Positions 1 through 7,362 of a stretch of 9,373 nucleotides of DNA are shown here, piece after piece. Each line of letters starts with the position of its first letter. Position 1 is the first letter of the stretch. Source of the DNA: Chloroflexota bacterium (GTDB lineage Bacteria > Chloroflexota > Dormibacteria > CF-121); NCBI GenBank assembly GCA_005889285.1, contig VBFF01000153.1, positions 6,287 through 15,659 of the forward strand. The letters are read 5' to 3'. Both the position numbers and the translations under genes were made by a program. The notes beneath the pieces were generated by a model. It saw only the letters and a program-made list of their open reading frames with translations, was not told the origin of the DNA and did not search any database.

Positions 1-777
1 CAGATTATCCGGCACCGCCATCGCCTTGCGGTACATCACCTCAGGCGGCTCGTCGATGCCGATGTAGTTGTCCAGGCTCTTGCTCATTTTCTGGACGCCG
101 TCGAGCCCTTCGAGCAACGGCATCGTCTGGATGTCCTGGGGGGGATGGCCGTACGCCTCCTGGATGTCGCGGCCGACCAGCAGGTTGAAGGTCTGGTCGG
201 TGCCACCGAGTTCGAGATCCGACTTGACCGCCACCGAGTCATACGCCTGCAGCAGCGGGTAGAGCAACTCGTGCATGCCGACCGGCCGGCCCTCCCTGGT
301 GCGCTTGGCGAAATCGTCCCGCGCCAGCATGCGCGCGACCGTGTACCGGCTCATCAATTGCACCACGTCCTCGAGACGCATCCGGTCGAACCACTCGGAT
401 TGGTAGCGGATCTCGGTCTCGGCCTGATCGAGAATCTTCCAGGCCTGGTCCAGATAGGTGCGCGCGGCGGCTGTAACCTCGTCCTTCGTCAGTTGCGGAC
501 GGGTGACGTTCTGGCCGGAGGGATCGCCAATCCGCGCCGTCCAGTCGCCGATGATCAGCACCGCCTTGTGGCCATGTGCCTGGTAGCGACGCAATGCTCG
601 CAGGACCACGGTGTGGCCGAGGTGGATGTCGGGGCGGGTGGGATCGAGGCCCAGCTTGACGCGCAACCGGTCGCCATGCTCGATGCGACTCTTCAAATGC
701 TCGCGGTCGACGATCTCCACAGCGCCCGCACTGATGGCGTCCCAGGCGCCGTGATCAGGGTTTTGTCGCTTCTTCAT
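1..777 (-). CDS. tyrS: Tyrosyl-tRNA synthetase, N-terminal part (3' end outside window)
   Basis: Class I aminoacyl-tRNA synthetase that activates tyrosine with ATP and charges tRNA-Tyr in the cytoplasm. The frame is open from an ATG at 777-775 to the left edge and gives 259 residues (MKKRQNPDHGAW...). The Rossmann-fold catalytic domain is visible. The HIGH-type signature is HLGH at residues 52-55, inside LDPTRPDIHLGHTVVL, a form I associate with the TyrZ/TyrS2 subfamily rather than the E. coli type. The tyrosine-pocket block runs around residues 173-203 (YPLLQAYDS, then LGGTDQTFNLLVGR), and KMSKS is at 230-234. The S4-like tRNA-binding domain expected at the C terminus of a roughly 400-residue protein lies beyond the window. 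No strong Shine-Dalgarno precedes the ATG, but the next in-frame Met is far inside the domain, so this start is the natural one. The gene is divergent from the penicillin-binding protein. Family call is certain; subfamily is inference. Confidence 0.96.
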   Translation of the reverse strand, partial: MKKRQNPDHGAWDAISAGAVEIVDREHLKSRIEHGDRLRVKLGLDPTRPDIHLGHTVVLRALRRYQAHGHKAVLIIGDWTARIGDPSGQNVTRPQLTKDEVTAAARTYLDQAWKILDQAETEIRYQSEWFDRMRLEDVVQLMSRYTVARMLARDDFAKRTREGRPVGMHELLYPLLQAYDSVAVKSDLELGGTDQTFNLLVGRDIQEAYGHPPQDIQTMPLLEGLDGVQKMSKSLDNYIGIDEPPEVMYRKAMAVPDNL

Positions 778-866
778 CGGTTCGTCACGCGTTCTAGACG
801 CCGAGTATATACGCGGTTGACGAAAATGCCTGTGCTTTTTTAACGATCTCAACCGTTATAGACGCG
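778..866. promoter_or_regulatory. Divergent intergenic region with candidate promoters for tyrS and the PBP gene
   Basis: This 89-bp, relatively AT-rich gap separates two divergent starts and must carry both transcription starts. On the minus strand a TATACT hexamer (plus-strand 804-809) resembles a -10 box about 26 nt before the tyrS ATG. I see no good -35 at the usual distance. On the plus strand TTGACG at 817-822 resembles a -35, but the hexamers 17-18 nt further on (TTAACG, TAACGA at 840-846) are poor -10 boxes. TATAGA at 857-862 is a better -10-like box, lying only 4 nt before the GTG of the PBP gene. The gap is too short for a T-box leader in front of tyrS. Hexamers were matched by eye and individual assignments are weak. 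Confidence 0.35.
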
Positions 867-3362
867 GTGTCGCCTGAGAAGCACCGGTTTGCTCGACTCG
901 CCGCCATCCGTGTGCTCGCCATCAGCCGGATCAAGCGGCGGCGGCGCGGCCACGGGCCCAAGATCCTCATCGTCGCGGTCACGCTCCTGGGCATGCTCAG
1001 CCTGGGTGGCGGTGCCGAGGCGGTCGACAAGTACCAGACCTATACCCGCGACCTGCCGAACCCGAGCTCACTCAACCCCAAGGAACTCGCCCAGGCGACC
1101 AACATCTACGACCGTAACGGTGTGCTGCTCTACGTCAAGCACACCGACGGCGTCATTCGCACGGTGATCCCGCTGTCCGCGATCTCCCCGCACTTGATCG
1201 ACGCCACGATCGCGCTCGAGGACCGGCAGTTCTACACCCATCAGGGGATCGACTTCCCGCGCATCGTCGCGGCCGCGATCGCCGACCTGACCCACCAGGG
1301 CGTGCAGCAGGGCGCCAGCACGATCACCCAGCAGCTCGTCAAGCGGATGTTCGTGGGGAGCGCGAACTCCCTGGAACGCAAGGTCCGAGAGGCGACCCTG
1401 GCGCTTGAGATCGAGCGTCGCTTCTCCAAGAACGAGATCCTGACGCTTTACCTCAACCAGATCTTCTACGGGCACCAGGCTTATGGCATCGAGGCCGCGG
1501 CCCAGACCTATTTCGCCAAGTCCGCGAAGGACCTCGACATCGCCCAGGCCGCCATGCTTGCCGGTATCCCGAATGCGCCGTCGAGTTTCGACCCGTACAA
1601 TCCGGCGACCGCCGCTCAGGCGATGAGTCGCCAGGATCTCGTCCTGCGCGACATGCTCCGCGACCACTACATCAGCCAGCTCGAGTACGACAAGTCGGTC
1701 AAGGAGACGCTCAGGTTTCAGGACGGGAGCATTCAGAAAGACTTGAAGGCCCCCTGGTTCGTCGACTATGTCCTCCGGCAGCTGAGCCAGCAGTACGGGG
1801 AAGCCGTGGTCGCGGGCGGTGGCCTTCGGGTCCAGACGACGCTCGACTACAACGTGCAGAAGATCGCCGAGCAGGCCGTCTACACCAACGTCAACCGGCC
1901 CGACCTCAAGGCGCGAAACGTCAACAACGGTGCCGCCGAGGTCATCGACCCCAACACCGGCCAAGTGCTCGCCATGGTTGGTAGCGCGAACTACTACGAC
2001 CAGGCGATCGGCGGCCAGTACAACGTCATCACGGATGGACAGGGGCGGCAACCGGGCTCGTCCTTCAAGATCTACGTCTACGCCACGGCGCTGGCCAACG
2101 GCTATGCCCCTTCGAACCTGATCCTCGACAAGCAGGGCAAGATCGACGGCCATCCCTTTGTCGACTGGGACCACCGCGACGAGGGCGTCATCACGATCCG
2201 GCGTGCGCTGGTGGAGTCGCGCAACATCCCGGCCATCCAGCTCCTCAAGCAGCTGGGCTACGACCGTGTCTTCCAGACGGCACGCATGATGGGTCTGACG
2301 AGCTCCAATCTCACGCCCGAGCGCGGGCTGGCGCAGGCGATCGGCGCCAGCGAGGTCCTGCCGATTCAGCACTTCAACGCCTACGGCGTGCTGGCATCAG
2401 GCGGCATCTACCACGCGCCGACCGTCATCCTCAAGGTGGTCGACAGCCAGGGCAAAGTCTTGCAGGAGTGGAAGCCGAACACGGGGGTCCGCGTGCTTCC
2501 CGCCCAGGTCGCCTACATGATCAGCGATATCCTGCGCCCCGTCGGCGCGGCGCTCAACATCAAGCGGCCCTACGCGGCCAAGACAGGCACCACCGAGAAC
2601 TGGCGCGATTCCTGGTTGATCGGTTACAACCCGGACGTGGTGGTCGGCGCCTGGATGGGCCATACCTGTGCGGGTGGCTGCCCGGCCAACGTGAACTCCA
2701 ACCTCAACGTCGTCTGGGGTGTGCAGGGTGCGGGGCTGATCTTCCGCGACATCTTCAACGGCTACGAAGCCAACCGACCGGTGAAGGACTTCCCTGTGCC
2801 GGACGGGCTCAAGAAGGTGACCGTGTGCGCCGCCAGCGGGTTGCTGGCGACGCCCAATTGCGCCGGCCAGACCATCTCGGACTGGTTCATCGCGGGCACC
2901 GCCCCGACCCGGCCGGACGACTGGTACCATCCCCTCCGCGTCTGCACCACGGACGGACTGCTCGCTACCTCCGATATTCCCGCCAACCTCACCACGGTCA
3001 AAACCTTCGTGAGCTATCCCCCGGGATATCCGGAGGACATGAAGGACAAGAACGCTCCCCAGGCGCCCACCCAGAACTGCCAGCTGTTCACGGAAACCAC
3101 GCCGCCGACGCTGACCCTGGCACAGGCGCCGCAGGCGGACGGCAGCGTCCTGGTCACCGCCACCGCGACCGACGATGAAGCGATCAAGGAAGTCGATTTC
3201 TACCTGGATGGATCGAACAAAGCGATCCGGTTGACGCAGGCTCCCTACACATTCGTGATCAAAGGCTCCTCGGGCAGCACGCACACGCTGACCGTGCAGG
3301 CGTACGACTACAACCCCTCGAACGCCCCAGCGGTCCAGATGATCACCGTCACCCTGCCCTAA
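867..3362 (+). CDS. Bifunctional class A penicillin-binding protein (transglycosylase/transpeptidase) with C-terminal Ig-like domain
   Basis: Membrane-anchored peptidoglycan synthase of 831 residues that polymerises lipid II into glycan strands and cross-links stem peptides. A basic cytoplasmic N terminus (RIKRRRRGHG, 21-30) precedes one transmembrane segment (about 32-50). The GT51 transglycosylase spans about 75-250: EDRQFYTHQG with catalytic Glu118, GASTITQQLVKR (149-160), the RKVREATLALEIER block (171-184), YLNQIFYG (195-202) and MLAGIPNAPS (230-239). The transpeptidase spans about 320-630: SSFK with the acylated Ser398, SRN at 451-453, and KTGTT at 572-576. All catalytic motifs are intact. 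Six cysteines follow the active-site region (601, 605, 654, 665, 693, 738). Residues about 745-831 form a bacterial Ig-like domain of the Big_7 type (TPPTLTL, ATATDDEAIKEVDFYLDG, YDYN). The start is the first usable codon after the in-frame TAG at 795-797. It is a GTG with no Shine-Dalgarno; a GTG at 912 is an alternative. The family is PonA/MrcA-like; I give no symbol. Confidence 0.95.
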   Translation: MSPEKHRFARLAAIRVLAISRIKRRRRGHGPKILIVAVTLLGMLSLGGGAEAVDKYQTYTRDLPNPSSLNPKELAQATNIYDRNGVLLYVKHTDGVIRTVIPLSAISPHLIDATIALEDRQFYTHQGIDFPRIVAAAIADLTHQGVQQGASTITQQLVKRMFVGSANSLERKVREATLALEIERRFSKNEILTLYLNQIFYGHQAYGIEAAAQTYFAKSAKDLDIAQAAMLAGIPNAPSSFDPYNPATAAQAMSRQDLVLRDMLRDHYISQLEYDKSVKETLRFQDGSIQKDLKAPWFVDYVLRQLSQQYGEAVVAGGGLRVQTTLDYNVQKIAEQAVYTNVNRPDLKARNVNNGAAEVIDPNTGQVLAMVGSANYYDQAIGGQYNVITDGQGRQPGSSFKIYVYATALANGYAPSNLILDKQGKIDGHPFVDWDHRDEGVITIRRALVESRNIPAIQLLKQLGYDRVFQTARMMGLTSSNLTPERGLAQAIGASEVLPIQHFNAYGVLASGGIYHAPTVILKVVDSQGKVLQEWKPNTGVRVLPAQVAYMISDILRPVGAALNIKRPYAAKTGTTENWRDSWLIGYNPDVVVGAWMGHTCAGGCPANVNSNLNVVWGVQGAGLIFRDIFNGYEANRPVKDFPVPDGLKKVTVCAASGLLATPNCAGQTISDWFIAGTAPTRPDDWYHPLRVCTTDGLLATSDIPANLTTVKTFVSYPPGYPEDMKDKNAPQAPTQNCQLFTETTPPTLTLAQAPQADGSVLVTATATDDEAIKEVDFYLDGSNKAIRLTQAPYTFVIKGSSGSTHTLTVQAYDYNPSNAPAVQMITVTLP

Positions 3363-3365
3363 GCA

Positions 3366-3947
3366 TCACTTCGACACGGAGCGGCTGCTGGCCACCGCAA
3401 AGCGGTAGGGCAGGTCGACCGCGCGCGAGATGCCGATCCGCCGCGAAATGGCCACCTCACGAGTCGGCACCGGCGTGCCAGCGGCGAGGCCGAGCGGGCC
3501 TCGGGTGAAGTCGCGGCCGTTGTCATCGAGGCTCAGTCCGAAGGCCCGGCCGATCTTGCCGGGACCGCTCAGCAGCCGGCTCTCCGGGCCGTGGTCACCG
3601 CGGGCGCGCATCATCTCCACGCCCGCCAGCGGCTCGAGCGCCCGCAGGAGCACGGCGCCGGCGGTGCCGGGGGCTTCCGCCGTGACGTTGAGGCAGTAAT
3701 GCATCCCGTAGGTGAAGTAGACGTAGGCGTGGCCGGCCGGGCCGAACATCACGGCATTCCGCGCAGTCGGACCGCGGAAGGCGTGCGACGCCGGGTCGGC
3801 CGCGCCCGTGTACGCCTCGGTCTCGACGATGCGCCCTGCCAGCAGGCCCTCCGGTGTCTTGTAGAAGAGAACACGACCGAGCAAGTCCCGAGCCAGCACC
3901 ACAGGGTCTCTAGCAAAGAACTCCCGCAGTAGACGGGGCGACGTCAT
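3366..3947 (-). CDS. mpg: 3-methyladenine DNA glycosylase, AAG/MPG family
   Basis: Monofunctional base-excision-repair glycosylase that removes alkylated and deaminated purines (3-methyladenine, hypoxanthine, ethenoadenine in characterised members). From the ATG at 3947-3945 it is 193 residues, the usual size for bacterial AAG proteins. The hallmark RIVETEAYTG holds the general-base Glu44 and Tyr46, equivalent to human AAG Glu125 and Tyr127. His55 aligns with human His136 at the same spacing, and Arg102 in LLRALEP aligns with Arg182. GPAGHAYVYFTYGMHYCLNV (69-88) is the conserved core and SGPGKIGRAFGL (127-138) is a second conserved block. An in-frame TTG at 3977 would add ten residues outside the family's normal start, so ATG is preferred. 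Neither has a strong ribosome binding site. It lies 36 nt downstream of the small membrane protein gene on the same strand and ends 3 bp from the convergent PBP stop. Confidence 0.93.
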   Translation of the reverse strand: MTSPRLLREFFARDPVVLARDLLGRVLFYKTPEGLLAGRIVETEAYTGAADPASHAFRGPTARNAVMFGPAGHAYVYFTYGMHYCLNVTAEAPGTAGAVLLRALEPLAGVEMMRARGDHGPESRLLSGPGKIGRAFGLSLDDNGRDFTRGPLGLAAGTPVPTREVAISRRIGISRAVDLPYRFAVASSRSVSK

Positions 3948-3983
3948 CAGTCGAGGTCCGCTCTGGATGGACGTCAACTGCCG

Positions 3984-4328
3984 TTAAGGTGCTGGCGGTG
4001 AGCGCCGATCTGCCCGCAGGCCGAACATGAAAACGCTGAACGGCACGACGCCGGCCAGCAGTGACAGCCAGAGCGGGGCGTGAGTCTGCCGCAGAATCGC
4101 CTGGATGATGAGCCACGATGCCATATAAGCGACGAACGTCACGGGCAACACCACCAAGCTTCGCTTCGAGCGGTAATAGCGGAGGGCGTCGTTTGGGTTG
4201 CGCAGAATCGAAACGATCCCGGCGATGACGGCGATCGCTATGAGGAGCAGAAAGCCGAGGAAGACGAGGGGCACCCACCAGTCCCCCCAGCAGACGGATC
4301 CGGCTGATCCAAAGGTACAGCCGCCCAC
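3984..4328 (-). CDS. Small integral membrane protein with three predicted helices, unknown function
   Basis: I do not recognise a family. The frame encodes 114 residues from a GTG at 4328-4326. Three hydrophobic stretches are clear: about 19-42 (WVPLVFLGFLLLIAIAVIAG and on), 57-79 (LVVLPVTFVAYMASWLII) and 84-104 (PLWLSLLAGVVPFSVFMFG). The loop between the first two is strongly basic (RNPNDALRYYRSKR) and the C terminus is basic and proline-rich (RADRRSPPAP). By the positive-inside rule both would be cytoplasmic, with the N terminus outside. Cys4 and Cys13 lie in the short N-terminal segment. A GTG at 4274-4272, preceded by a G-rich stretch that could act as a Shine-Dalgarno, would start just at the first helix and is a real alternative. 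The coherent three-helix pattern supports a real gene over an antisense shadow. It lies between cvpA and mpg on the same strand; function cannot be inferred from this. Confidence 0.65.
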   Translation of the reverse strand: MGGCTFGSAGSVCWGDWWVPLVFLGFLLLIAIAVIAGIVSILRNPNDALRYYRSKRSLVVLPVTFVAYMASWLIIQAILRQTHAPLWLSLLAGVVPFSVFMFGLRADRRSPPAP

Positions 4329-4413
4329 GAACCGAGTTTAGTCCGCAGGAAGGGTATGTGTCTGCATCCTGAATTCGGTCAGAGAGGGCGGAGGACGCAA
4401 GTCCGATCTGGGG

Positions 4414-4974
4414 CTAGTGGCTGAGGAGCTGCGTGAAGTAGCTGCTGATGCTGCTCGGCAGGACGAGCGAGAAAACCGCCCGCGTGAGGGGCTCGAAGGC
4501 GTAGAAGTGCGGGGCCAGCAGCGAGTTGTTGAACCAATCCTGGGCGGTGATGAACGCCGGTGGGTAGGCGTAGCCTCCCGGCAGCTTGGCGTTGACCAGG
4601 CCAACGCCGACGATCAACATGACGGTGACCTCGAAGGCGCCGACAACCGCACCCGCCAGGACCCCGGTGACGCGATCAAAGGCCGGCGCGATCATGGCGT
4701 CGAGGTAGCGCTGGTAGACGGCGCCGAGCACCTCGAAGAGGATGATCGCCGCGGTCACGATCACGGTGTAGGTGACCACGTGCGCCCAGAGGGCCGACGT
4801 GATGCCAAAGGTGGTGGCGATATAGGTGGAGGTGTTCGCGCTGGTCAGCGTGGCGGCGCCTACCCCGGCGAAGAGTCCGGCAAAAGCGACGACTCGCCGC
4901 ACCAGCCCGAAGGCCCAGCCGAGGCCGACGTTGGCAAAGAGGATGCAAACGATGATCAGGTCCAGAAAGTCCAT
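4414..4974 (-). CDS. cvpA: CvpA family membrane protein
   Basis: Integral membrane protein of the CvpA (colicin V production, PF02674) family. In E. coli the family is tied to colicin V secretion and envelope homeostasis; the molecular activity is not established. It has 186 residues with hydrophobic segments at about 2-20, 27-45, 62-83 and 102-126. It opens with the typical MDFLDLIIVC, where Asp2 and Asp5 flank the first helix start, followed by GWAFGLVRRVVAFAGL, matching the family's G-x-x-R-G-like turn. FDRVTGVLAGAVVGAFEVTV (99-118) matches the conserved C-terminal helix with its DR-G-G pattern. The C-terminal ~60 residues are less hydrophobic and probably outside the membrane core. The ATG shares one base with the pheT stop (TGATG), which with the Shine-Dalgarno in pheT indicates translational coupling. 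In many Firmicutes cvpA sits near pheT but with zapA between them; zapA is absent here. Confidence 0.85.
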   Translation of the reverse strand: MDFLDLIIVCILFANVGLGWAFGLVRRVVAFAGLFAGVGAATLTSANTSTYIATTFGITSALWAHVVTYTVIVTAAIILFEVLGAVYQRYLDAMIAPAFDRVTGVLAGAVVGAFEVTVMLIVGVGLVNAKLPGGYAYPPAFITAQDWFNNSLLAPHFYAFEPLTRAVFSLVLPSSISSYFTQLLSH

Positions 4975-7361
4975 CAGGATCGCACCTCGGCCCCAAACCG
5001 CGCCTTGAGACCGTCGATGATGCGCTGCTGGACCGTGGCAACCTCTTCGTTCGTCAGGGTCCGGTCATCGGCCTGATAGTGCAGACGGAATGACAGGCTG
5101 CGGGCACCAGCTTCCAGCTGGGGCCCCTGGTATTCACTCACCATAGAGATGTCCCGCAGCGTGTAACCGCCCTGCTGGCGGATAACTTGCAGGACGTCGC
5201 CGGCCGCGATCTTGCCTCGAATCAGCACCGTAAGGTCCCGCCGGACCCCCGGAAAACGCGGTAGGGGCCTGGCCTGCGGCGTTCGCCCACCATCGGCCGA
5301 AAACCGGTCGAAAAGGACCTCGGCAACCACCGCCCGGCCGGGTAAGCCCAGCTGCGCCAGCAACTGCGGGTGCACCTCGCCGACGATCCCGATTGGTTCG
5401 CCGTCGTCGAGCACTTCCCCCGTGCGGCCCGGATGAAAACCGGCGAAGACACCGGGATTCTCGCTCGAGAACTCGGCCTGCTTGAAGTCGGTTGCCGGGA
5501 TCGCGAAGCGGTCTCGTATGGTCGCGAGCGTCGCCTGCAGCGAGCGCAGTTCGGCGACAGCCGCGTCCGCTCCACCGGCCGGGATGTGGGCGGCCAGTGC
5601 CAGCGCCTGCGGCTCCTCGACCGCATTCGCGGCGCTCTTCCAGAAGACCGAGCCGAGCTCGAAGAGTCGGGCGGCACCCTGGTCCTGGCGAGCGTTCAGA
5701 GCCAGCGCCTCGAGCAGGCCGGGCAGCAAGCTCCGGCGCAGGGCGTCCCGGTTCTCGGCCATCGGATTCTTGACCTTCACCATTGGCTGCGCCGCGGACG
5801 GCATGGCAACCGAGGGCGTCCCCTCCGCGCTCACGAGGCTGCTGGTCACCGCTTCGTCGAGCTCTCGGCCGGCGAGCACCTCGCGAGCCGTTTCGTCGGC
5901 GTCCCGGCGCTCGAACAGGTCGCGCACCGGCATGCGAGCGCCGGGCAGGGTGCTCGGCACGCGATCGTAGCCGTGGACTCGGCCGATCTCTTCGACAAGG
6001 TCTTCGGGAATCGAGCAGTCGAGACGAAATGGCGGAGGTTGCACCTGCAGCCGGGCGCCGGCCCGCTTCACGGTGAAGCGAAGGCGTTCGAGGATGATCG
6101 CGGCATCCGCAAGCTCCACCGCGACGCCCAGGACGCGCTCGATCCGATCCCCATCCAGCTCGATCGTGACCGGCGTCAGCGGCACGGGATAGACATCAGT
6201 CGACTGCGTTGTCCGACCGCGGGCCAGTTCCGCGACCAGGGCCGCGGCCCGCTCCACCGCCGGCAGGCTCAGCGCCGGGCTCAATCCTTTTTCAAACCGC
6301 GACGAGGCTTCGGTCCTCAGTCCGTGCATTCGTGCCGTCCGGCGGATCGATCGTGGCTCCCAGGTGGCGGCCTCCAAGAAGATGTCGGTCGTCGCCACTT
6401 GGACGGCGCTCTCCGCGCCGCCGATGATCCCCGCGAGCCCCTGCGCTCGCACGGTGTCGGCCACAACCATGTCTTGCGTGGTCAGTCGGCGCGTCTTCCC
6501 GTCGAGGCACGCCAGTTCCTCGCCGTCACGAGCGCGCCGGACGACGATCCGCCCGCCTTTGAGTCGTTGGTAATCGAAGGCATGCATCGGCTGCCCGCTC
6601 TCGAGCATTACGTAGTTCGTGATGTCGACGATGTTGCTGATCGGCCGGACGCCGGCGGCCCGGAGCCGTGCCTGCATCCAGGGAGGCGATGGCGCAACGG
6701 TGATTCCAGTGATCAGGCACCCCACGAACCGGCGGCAACCATCGGGCGCGTCGATTCGGACCAGGTCGGGGACATCGCTCCTGCGGCCCTTCGGGATCGT
6801 CGGCTCGTGGACAGGCAGGTTGAAAATGGCGCCCACCTCTCTCGCGATGCCCAGATGGCATAGGAGATCCGGGCGGTTCGACTTGATCTCGAGCTCGAGG
6901 ATGGTGTCACGGGGATACAGCGCGTGCAGATCCTCCCCCAGGATCGCTCCCGGGTCGAGGATCATGATGCTCGCCGCGTCCTCCCCCAGGCCGAGCTCGA
7001 TCGCGGAGCAGAGCATCCCCGCTGATGGAACACCGAGAAACGTCTTGGTCTCGATTCGCCGCTCGCCAAGGCGCGAACCGGGTATCGCGTACGGCACCCG
7101 GTTACCAACGGCGATATTCCACGCGCCGGTGACAACCTCGACCATGGAGCCACCGGTCGTCACGCCGGCGATCTGGTTCTTTGTCGACCCGGGCAGTGGC
7201 CGCAGGCTTTTGACCTCGGCGACCACCACGCCGTCGAAGTCGACCTCCTGCTGGGCAATCCGCTCGACCTCGTTGCCGGCGAGCGTCAGCCGTTCGGCCA
7301 GCGCAGGCACGTCAGCCGTGATATCGACATACTCCTTGAGCCAGTTGAGCGAGATCAGCAC
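4974..7361 (-). CDS. pheT: Phenylalanyl-tRNA synthetase beta subunit
   Basis: Beta subunit of the (alpha-beta)2 phenylalanyl-tRNA synthetase. It binds tRNA-Phe, edits mischarged Tyr-tRNA-Phe and scaffolds the catalytic alpha subunit. At 795 residues it is the usual full bacterial length. It starts MLISLNWLKEYVDI (B1). The OB-fold tRNA-binding domain covers about 40-150 and includes KSNRPD-adjacent sequence at its end (160-165). The B3/B4 editing domain runs from about 205 to 380, with NIVDITNYVMLE (243-254), GQPMHAFD (256-263) and EASSRFEKG (351-359). B5 follows at about 397-470 with EDLVEEIGRVHGYD, then the B6-B7 synthetase-like fold (about 480-690), and the ferredoxin-fold anticodon-binding domain (701-795, RFPGVRRDLTVLI near its start). 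The start is a GTG one nucleotide after the pheS stop, with a GAGG Shine-Dalgarno 10 nt upstream inside pheS. No domain is missing. The stop overlaps the cvpA start by one base. Confidence 0.98.
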   Translation of the reverse strand: MLISLNWLKEYVDITADVPALAERLTLAGNEVERIAQQEVDFDGVVVAEVKSLRPLPGSTKNQIAGVTTGGSMVEVVTGAWNIAVGNRVPYAIPGSRLGERRIETKTFLGVPSAGMLCSAIELGLGEDAASIMILDPGAILGEDLHALYPRDTILELEIKSNRPDLLCHLGIAREVGAIFNLPVHEPTIPKGRRSDVPDLVRIDAPDGCRRFVGCLITGITVAPSPPWMQARLRAAGVRPISNIVDITNYVMLESGQPMHAFDYQRLKGGRIVVRRARDGEELACLDGKTRRLTTQDMVVADTVRAQGLAGIIGGAESAVQVATTDIFLEAATWEPRSIRRTARMHGLRTEASSRFEKGLSPALSLPAVERAAALVAELARGRTTQSTDVYPVPLTPVTIELDGDRIERVLGVAVELADAAIILERLRFTVKRAGARLQVQPPPFRLDCSIPEDLVEEIGRVHGYDRVPSTLPGARMPVRDLFERRDADETAREVLAGRELDEAVTSSLVSAEGTPSVAMPSAAQPMVKVKNPMAENRDALRRSLLPGLLEALALNARQDQGAARLFELGSVFWKSAANAVEEPQALALAAHIPAGGADAAVAELRSLQATLATIRDRFAIPATDFKQAEFSSENPGVFAGFHPGRTGEVLDDGEPIGIVGEVHPQLLAQLGLPGRAVVAEVLFDRFSADGGRTPQARPLPRFPGVRRDLTVLIRGKIAAGDVLQVIRQQGGYTLRDISMVSEYQGPQLEAGARSLSFRLHYQADDRTLTNEEVATVQQRIIDGLKARFGAEVRS
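4983..4988 (-). promoter_or_regulatory. Ribosome binding site of cvpA, inside the pheT 3' end
   Basis: On the minus strand GAGGTG lies 8 nt before the cvpA ATG, within the last codons of pheT. It fixes the cvpA start at the TGATG overlap and supports coupling to pheT translation. Confidence 0.6.
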
Positions 7362-7362
7362 C

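Noticed and set aside
145..843. Plus-strand open frame of 232 codons opposite tyrS
   Set aside because: The minus strand carries an unmistakable TyrRS with HLGH and KMSKS across this stretch; the plus-strand frame is its shadow.
778..866. T-box leader controlling tyrS
   Set aside because: The gap is only 89 bp and I see no T-box sequence or long stem; T-box leaders are much longer.
1068..3284. Long minus-strand open frames (1068-2372, 2397-3284) opposite the PBP gene
   Set aside because: Antisense shadows of a gene with all catalytic motifs intact. Their translations show no domain, and the second has no independent ribosome binding site I can see.
3948..3977. N-terminal extension of the DNA glycosylase from a TTG at 3977
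   Set aside because: It adds ten residues before the usual family start and has no ribosome binding site; the ATG at 3947 fits the family length.
4338..4367. Nine-codon open frame in the gap after cvpA
   Set aside because: Too short, no ribosome binding site, no sign of a leader peptide with attenuator structure.
4390..4406. GGAC-GCAA-GTCC hairpin as a terminator after cvpA
   Set aside because: Only four base pairs and no U-run on either strand; not convincing as an intrinsic terminator.
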